From positions 8,032,501 through 8,096,500 of the forward strand of contig OX327690.1 of the NCBI GenBank assembly GCA_946807835.1: 64,000 nt of DNA, in the 5' to 3' direction. The DNA is from Ailanthus altissimus (lineage: Eukaryota > Streptophyta > Magnoliopsida > Sapindales > Simaroubaceae). Position numbers and translations under genes: made by a program. Every line of letters begins with the position of its first letter. Positions within the stretch are counted from its first letter, which is position 1. This document shows, in pieces, positions 58,111 through 64,000 of this stretch. The notes beneath the pieces were generated by a model. That model was not told the DNA's origin, ran no database searches, and saw nothing but the letters and a program-made list of their open reading frames with translations.

Positions 58111-61100
58111 ATGTGTTTTTTTTTTCTCTCTTAGGTATCTCAGTTTCTTGAATTGTGTTACTGCCCTACTATTGTCATAATAAAAAAATAATAGGCATTT
58201 AATTACTAGGTACTACCTTAAGCTTTATGAAGAACTTTCAAAGCTATATAGCTTTTTTTATAGCTTTAAATGTAGCTACATATTCAGATTCCATGGTGGA
58301 GTCTATAATATATGAATTTTTTGCACTCCTCCAACTTATAGCATTTCTACCTAAGGTAAACTCATATTCTGAAGTTAATCTTCAGGTATCATTATCTGAT
58401 TTAAATCTGAATATGTATACTCAATAAGTACAAGATCCTCATTAGCATATAATCTTTCATCATTCGAAAAAAAATGAATATATATATTTTACTATAGTCC
58501 AGTGTTCTATTCCTGAGTTTGACTGATATCTGCTAACCATGCCAACTGTATAATAAATATCTGGTCTAGTACACAGCATTGCATACATGAAACCTCTTAT
58601 AGTAGATGCATAAGAAATCCTTCTCATGTGATTTATCTCTTCAGGTGTCTTAGGACAGTGAATCTTAGATAAATCAATCCCATGTAAAAAAGGAAGTGAT
58701 CCCTTTTTAGATTCATGCATAGCAAATTTGACTAATATTTTGTCTATATATATGCATTTTGAGACAAAGCTAACATCATATTCTTTTGATCTCGTAATAA
58801 CTTAATCCAAAGGATGTAATTAGCTTCACCTAAGTCCTTCATATCAAATTAGTTAGATAACTAAATTTTCTCTAATGATAATACTTTTACATTATTCTCA
58901 ATAAGTAATGCATCATCTATATACAGGACTAGAAAGTCATTAATCGCCTACTATCTTCTTGTAAACACAAGGTTCATCAAGATTTTAATCAAAATTAAAT
59001 GATTTGATTACTTAATCAAATCGAATGTTCCAATATCTAGATATCTGTTTTAACCTATAGATAAATTTTTACAGTTTGCAAACCATATGTTCTTGACCTT
59101 TAGCTATAAAACTATCTGGTTGTATTATAAAGATATTCTCTTTAAGATTACCATTGAGAAAGGCGATCTTGACATCCATTTGTCAAATCTTATAATTAAG
59201 ATTTCCTACAATAGATAAGAGAATTCTGATAGACTTTAGTATAGTTATTGATGAAAAGATTTTCTCATAATTGATGTCTTCTTTCTGAATATATCCTTTA
59301 GTAACAAGCCTAATTTTAAAGGTTTTCACATTCACATTTATCTATCTCTTTCTTGTAGAACCATTTGCAACCTACGGGATTTATCCCTTTAGGTTTTTTT
59401 ATAAGTTCTAGAACTTACTAGAATACATAGAATCTAATATGATTTTATAACTTTACACTAACGATCTACATCTACATCAACTACAGCTTTATTATAGCTT
59501 GTGGGATCAAGTTCATGTTTATTAAAGACTATGACTATCTATAAAGACTCTTTAATTAACATGTACCTAGTTAGATGTTTAATAATCCTCACATTATGAT
59601 AAAGTACCAATGGTTGTTGTTCTACAACTAGCTCAGTTGGCTATTATGATCTAGATTGGGAACTAACTTTATTGACTCTCTCAAGCACAATACTGGAGTT
59701 TTCAGATAATTCATCAAGAACTATCTTACTCCTAGGCTTAATGTCTTTCATATATTCAAGAAAGATTGCATTTATGCTAACAAGAATTTTCTTATCTTGA
59801 GAATTATAGAAAAGACTTTCTCTTATTCATTTAGGATAACCAATAAACAAACAAACTTCTAACTTAAATTCTAACTTATCTGTCTTCTCTTTTAGCATAT
59901 GAACTAAACATCCTCATATATGTATATGATGTACACTTGGTTTATACCTTATTCACATTTTTAGAGGTATTTTAGGGACTGACTTAGATGGAATTAAATT
60001 AAGAAGATGCATGACTATTTTCAAGGTATAACCTTAAAACAACATGGGTAGAGTTAAATAACTTATTTTTTACCTCACCATTTCAAGAGGAGTTCTTTTT
60101 CCCTTTTCTGTTACATTATTTTACTACAGTGACCTAGGTGTATTTAATTGAGATAATATCCTATTTTCTATCTAATAAGTCCTGAACTCACTATAGAGGT
60201 ATTTTCTACCTTGTTCAGATCGAAGTGCCTTTATGTGTTTTCTAAATTATCTTTCTATTTCTTATCTGAAACTCTTTGAATTTATCAAATACCTCAGAAT
60301 TATGGCACACTAGGTATACATAACCGAATATAGAATAATCATCAATAAAAGTGATGAAATATTCATAACCTTTTTTAGCTTGTGTGCTCATGGGCCTATA
60401 CATGTCAAAATACACTAATTCTAATGCTTCATTGGCTTTTTAACCTTTAGCATAAAAAGGTCTTCTTAGTCATTTTACTTTCTACACAGAATTTATAGAT
60501 TGGTAATGGTTTAATCTTTAATAAACTCAAAGGTCTATCTTTGACTAGTCTTTGAATCCTATCTAGAATAATGTAACCAAGATGTAGATGTCATAATACA
60601 TTTAATTAGTGGGAGACATTTTAGTCCTCTTATGGTGATTAGATTCATTATTCAAATATTTATCATACAGTGAGTTGATTTTAGGATCTATATAGTATAG
60701 ATTGTTAACCGTTGTACTTGAATATATAAATGAGTTATTTCTTTTGATCATCACAATCGAGTTAAAGTTAACAGAGTAATAATATATACTCAAATAACTA
60801 ACTGAGATCAAATAATGATTAAGATTTGTACTAATAAACACTCTTCTAATACTAAAATCCTAAAGTTATGAAAATAAAAATGAATAATTCCCATCTCCTT
60901 GGCTATAATAGTTGTGCAATTTTGAAGCCTAAGACTGATATCTCCTTCATTAAGTGATTTGATTTCCTAGAACCCTTATAATGAATTATAAATATGATTA
61001 GTGGCTCCAGAATCTACTATTAAGAAATCTGTAGAATTAACAACTAAACATGTCTCAATGAAAAGAATATTAATAAAAGCTGAAGTTGTCATTTTAGTTA

Positions 61101-61230
61101 TTAAAAAAAATTAGTTAAGGACGGTTTCTCTTCTAATGCTCTTTAACGCTATATTGGAAACATTTTCCTTTAAGTCTTACTTCATTTTTATGAATTTGCA
61201 CAGATTCAAATCAGATGATTTTTTTAGCTT

Positions 61231-61263
<33 letters not shown>

Positions 61264-61450
61264 ACTCTTTCTTTTAGGATTGAGACTAGAAGAAGATATA
61301 ATCTTAGGCAAGTGACTATTATAGGCATTTATTTCATCTTGGGGTTGCATTTTCAGTAAGTTTTGGAGGATATTTATCAGTTAAGACATATTTATGCTTT
61401 TTAGCTATGAGTACAATATCCAAGTTCATTTTTCAATCCACATAATTATT
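57907..61450 (-). pseudogene. Copia element (copia C) gag-pol remnant on the minus strand
   Basis: Reading the - strand in order: a zinc-knuckle-like Lys-rich stretch over the (CTT)n tract at 61228-61260, a protease motif DSGATNHIY near 61000, pre-integrase and integrase pieces, then reverse transcriptase (FDMKDLGEANYILWIKLLRD, LALSQNAYIDKIL). An 86-codon frame at 58460-58720 has KKGSLPFLHGIDLSKIHCPK, MYAMLCTRPDIYYTVGMVSR and ends at the position of the RNase H linker. RNase H traces include TMESEYVA and SADNL-like ADNLVDLFTK near 58000. Dozens of stops make it dead. It is related to copia A by shared RT phrases. Confidence 0.82.
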
Positions 61451-62634
61451 CCTAGTTAACTTGTTTTAGTTAATGATGAATGCTAGTGGGTTGAATCAGT
61501 ATATGATTATGAAGAATAAATTCATACATGAGCATACATTCTCTTATAGCATATATAACTTTTGCATGAATGCATGATATGCATATATGTAGAACTCTTT
61601 TAATTATAGTATGCATTGATAATCCAATTTCTATTTAGAACACGCCTCCGTAGGGTAGTCGTATTCGTCATATATCAGACTAGTACCACACTAATTTATT
61701 ATTATCATATAGATATCTCATATCAAATAATAATAAGTTACTGATTCTTTAGCCCTTATGTTAAATTGACAAGAACTCCATAAGAATGATATCAATCAAC
61801 CTAAATGAGTGTATAACCATTATTTTAATTATTTATATTTCGCAATTAAAAAAAGCCACTATAGGGTAGTCATTTTCACATGAGTCATATATTAGATCTT
61901 ATCCTTTAGGGATATCTAGTAATCAGTTCTGATTAATACCCTCTATAGAGAGCTCATAAGGTTTGAGACAAGGCATTAATCCACTTTACTATAGAACTAA
62001 TAATGGAGATTATGGGTCTTATGCCTAAAGCCCTCTCCCACTCAATAATTTTAAACCTTAGAGTTTTTTATTTCTTTATTATTATCATCTAGATATCTCA
62101 TATTCAATAATAATAAACTATCGATTCTTAGCACTTATGTTCAATTGACAAAAAATCCATATGGAGGATATCAATCAACCTAAGTTGAGTGTATAATCAT
62201 TATTTCAATCCTCTATATTTTTCAATTAAAAAGAAGCTATCGTAGGATAGTCAATTTTGCATGAGTCCTATGTAAGATCTTATCTTTTAGGAAAGTCTTA
62301 TTTAGTAACCAGTTCTGATTAATACCCTTCGTAGGGAGCTCATAAGATTTAAGACAAGACATTAATCTACCTTACTATAGAACTAATAATGGAGACCACG
62401 AGCCTTATCCCTAAAGCCATCTCTCACTCAATATTTTTAAACCTTAGAGTTTTTATTTTGTTTTATTTATTTTAATATACTAATTAATTTATTAAATTAA
62501 CATTCCACCAATTAATATCTAATTTTATCAAATGAAACAATTAATTAGGCTATGTCAAATTATTAAATCAATATATCAAAACATAACATTAATCTTATCC
62601 TAAACACATTAGAATATTAATGTCACATGATATC
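61451..62634 (-). other. Leader of copia C with 380-bp tandem duplication
   Basis: Two direct copies, 61697-62076 and 62077-62455, share TATTATTATCAT, CAGTTCTGATTAATACCCT and TATAGAACTAATAATGGAG. The - strand phrase TTGATATCATGTG at about 62622-62634 resembles a worn primer-binding site. The position between the 5' LTR and protease should hold gag; only traces are seen, so gag is mostly lost. Confidence 0.6.
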
Positions 62635-64000
62635 AATGCATGAACATATGAATGTGGAACCCTTAGTCTATATAACATGTTATTCAGTCAATCAAATAAT
62701 TAGATAAATAAATAATCCATAACCTATAGTTTTTCCTAAGAAGTAAAACATTAAAACTAAGTCTAAATTCTTCAAAGTCTTCCTTAAAATCAACTTGGGC
62801 TCTTCTATAATGTCAATCTCCGTATTTATTTGCTTGCAAGTTATAGGGCTTGACATGTTGGATTTTTAAACTTTGCTTTGGTCCATTTATTTTTATAATA
62901 AATTTGGTCATTAATAAAAATTTCTTTTTGGGCCTTATGAAAAAGATTTATTAAACTAATTTTAAACCCAATAAATTTATTTAAAATAGTCCATTAGATA
63001 CTTCATAAAATTTGGACCAAAATTAAAAGGATTTTGGTCCAACTTCAAATTTGTAAATATCCAAAATAGTCCATAAATATATTTTGGTCAAAATTAGGAC
63101 CTATTTGTATATTTCTCAAAGTTTTCTAGGCAAACAAATTGAAATTCTATTTTGGACTAATTTGTAAATATTTTGAAATTAAACTTACCAAAATAGAATT
63201 CACAAAATCATAGGGGGCTGAGTGAGAGAAGACAAGCTGAAATCCAATTTCTTTTTTTTTTTTTCTCTCTGTTGCCACACCTAATGCCACCATTCCCACT
63301 TGCTACCATGTGCCACCATCTTGCAAGAAAAATTACATATCTCATTTTTTATTTTATATCAATTACAATCATAATTATATTACATGATATTCCTATGCAA
63401 AAAAAAATTGGCTTACAATATATCTAAAAAATGAAATAATAAAGAGGGGAAATTGTAATATTATTTCATCACCCCTCTTGTTACAAACCATAAAATTAAG
63501 TGGTAATTTATTTAAATAAAATGAGCTAAAGCACTTATAATTGTGTTTTTGCATAGTTATCATTTTAGGTAAAAGATAAAATGGTAATTTGAGCTAGTAG
63601 GGACTAAAAACCCATGAGATTTCTAGCTCTAAATTAGAGATCCAAATTTTAGTAATCTCTTGACCTATAAGATCTTCTAAGTTAACTTTAGGCTACTTCA
63701 CTAAAAACCCAATGTTGCACTCTAGTTGGCCCAAGTAATAAATAAATCTAAATTTTAATTAAAATTAATCATTTGACAAATAATAGCTACTCAATTAATT
63801 ATCTATATGATGTCGTAAATAAAGCTAGACCATTACAAAATGCCATGCCTCTTTAATTACTTATGTGCCTCTAAGTCAGTGAATGCTTTAATGACAATTT
63901 ATATGTTTGTATTCGTATATAATTTTATAAATACATATTATTATTCAATAAATAATCTATTAAATAAATTGTCGCCACAAATTTAAATGATCAAGTATTA
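62635..64000 (-). repeat. 5' LTR of copia C (partial, continues beyond the window)
   Basis: The internal end is inferred from the worn primer-binding site: on the - strand the LTR would end in CATATGTTCATGCA. From 63485 to 64000 it aligns with 56805-57329. The boundary at 62635 is an inference; the match from 63485 on is directly seen. Confidence 0.55.

Larger units (their letters stand above)
57907..64000 (-). mobile_element. Minus-strand copia element C, running off the window
   Basis: 3' LTR at 56755-57906, gag-pol remnant, a leader with a 380-bp tandem duplication, and a 5' LTR whose end is outside the window. About 0.58 kb of the 5' LTR should lie past position 64000, judging from the length of the left copy past 57329. 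Confidence 0.75.

Noticed and set aside
58079..58112. AT/GT runs as possible replication or regulatory sites
   Set aside because: Ordinary microsatellites, like those at 6809-6829 and 45186-45208.
1..64000. CRISPR arrays, tRNA or rRNA genes, integrons, phage or toxin systems
   Set aside because: None of their sequence signs were seen, and the window is plant nuclear DNA.
1..64000. A previously undescribed biological system
   Set aside because: Everything structured is explained by one known enzyme gene and known transposon classes. Unexplained islands are too weak to claim a system.

Overview
This window looks like nuclear DNA of a flowering plant, most likely a eudicot. It is very AT-rich and carries one cellular gene split into 21 coding exons with GT..AG introns. 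The rest is mostly nested, decayed plant transposons: Ty1/copia, Ty3/gypsy, a LINE, a hAT and short inverted-repeat elements. I see no operons, tRNA or rRNA genes, CRISPR arrays or plasmid features, and I cannot name the species.

The only intact gene I can support is a CTP synthase on the + strand (coding 34707-40747). Its spliced exons give 605 codons in frame, with the synthetase P-loop and the Cys/His/Glu triad of the glutaminase domain in place. A TATA box and pyrimidine-rich leader lie upstream. A 182-bp tandem repeat lies downstream.

Layout, left to right. 1-2.7 kb: AT-rich DNA with one MITE-like element. 2.7-8.4 kb: a degenerate chromodomain-type gypsy element with two LTRs, split by a solo LTR of a copia family (5145-7266, perfect AGGAT duplication). 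8.4-9.7 kb: two small inverted-repeat elements. 9.7-12.2 kb: a short non-autonomous LTR element with a perfect TAATT target duplication. 13.4-26.7 kb: the 3' end of a LINE (RNase H domain and poly(A)), split by a 12.6-kb copia element that holds two further solo LTRs. 26.7-33.5 kb: AT-rich intergenic DNA with local repeats and a small G-box/W-box-rich stretch. 33.5-41 kb: CTP synthase. 42.2-47.6 kb: a dead hAT transposase on the - strand, split by a solo LTR that is itself split by another solo LTR. 48.85-54.09 kb: a nearly full-length, recently inserted but mutated copia element with 350-bp LTRs. 54.1-56.7 kb: unassigned DNA. 56.8-64 kb: a degenerate copia element on the - strand whose 5' LTR runs off the window.

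The genes do not form a pathway. One housekeeping nucleotide-synthesis gene sits in a field of transposon remains. The main story is insertion history: five LTRs of one copia family occur as solo LTRs or as the LTR pair of one element, and removing insertions by their target duplications restores the order of events. I found nothing that qualifies as a new biological system. The most informative signals are the nests, the non-autonomous element and some iterated non-coding motifs.
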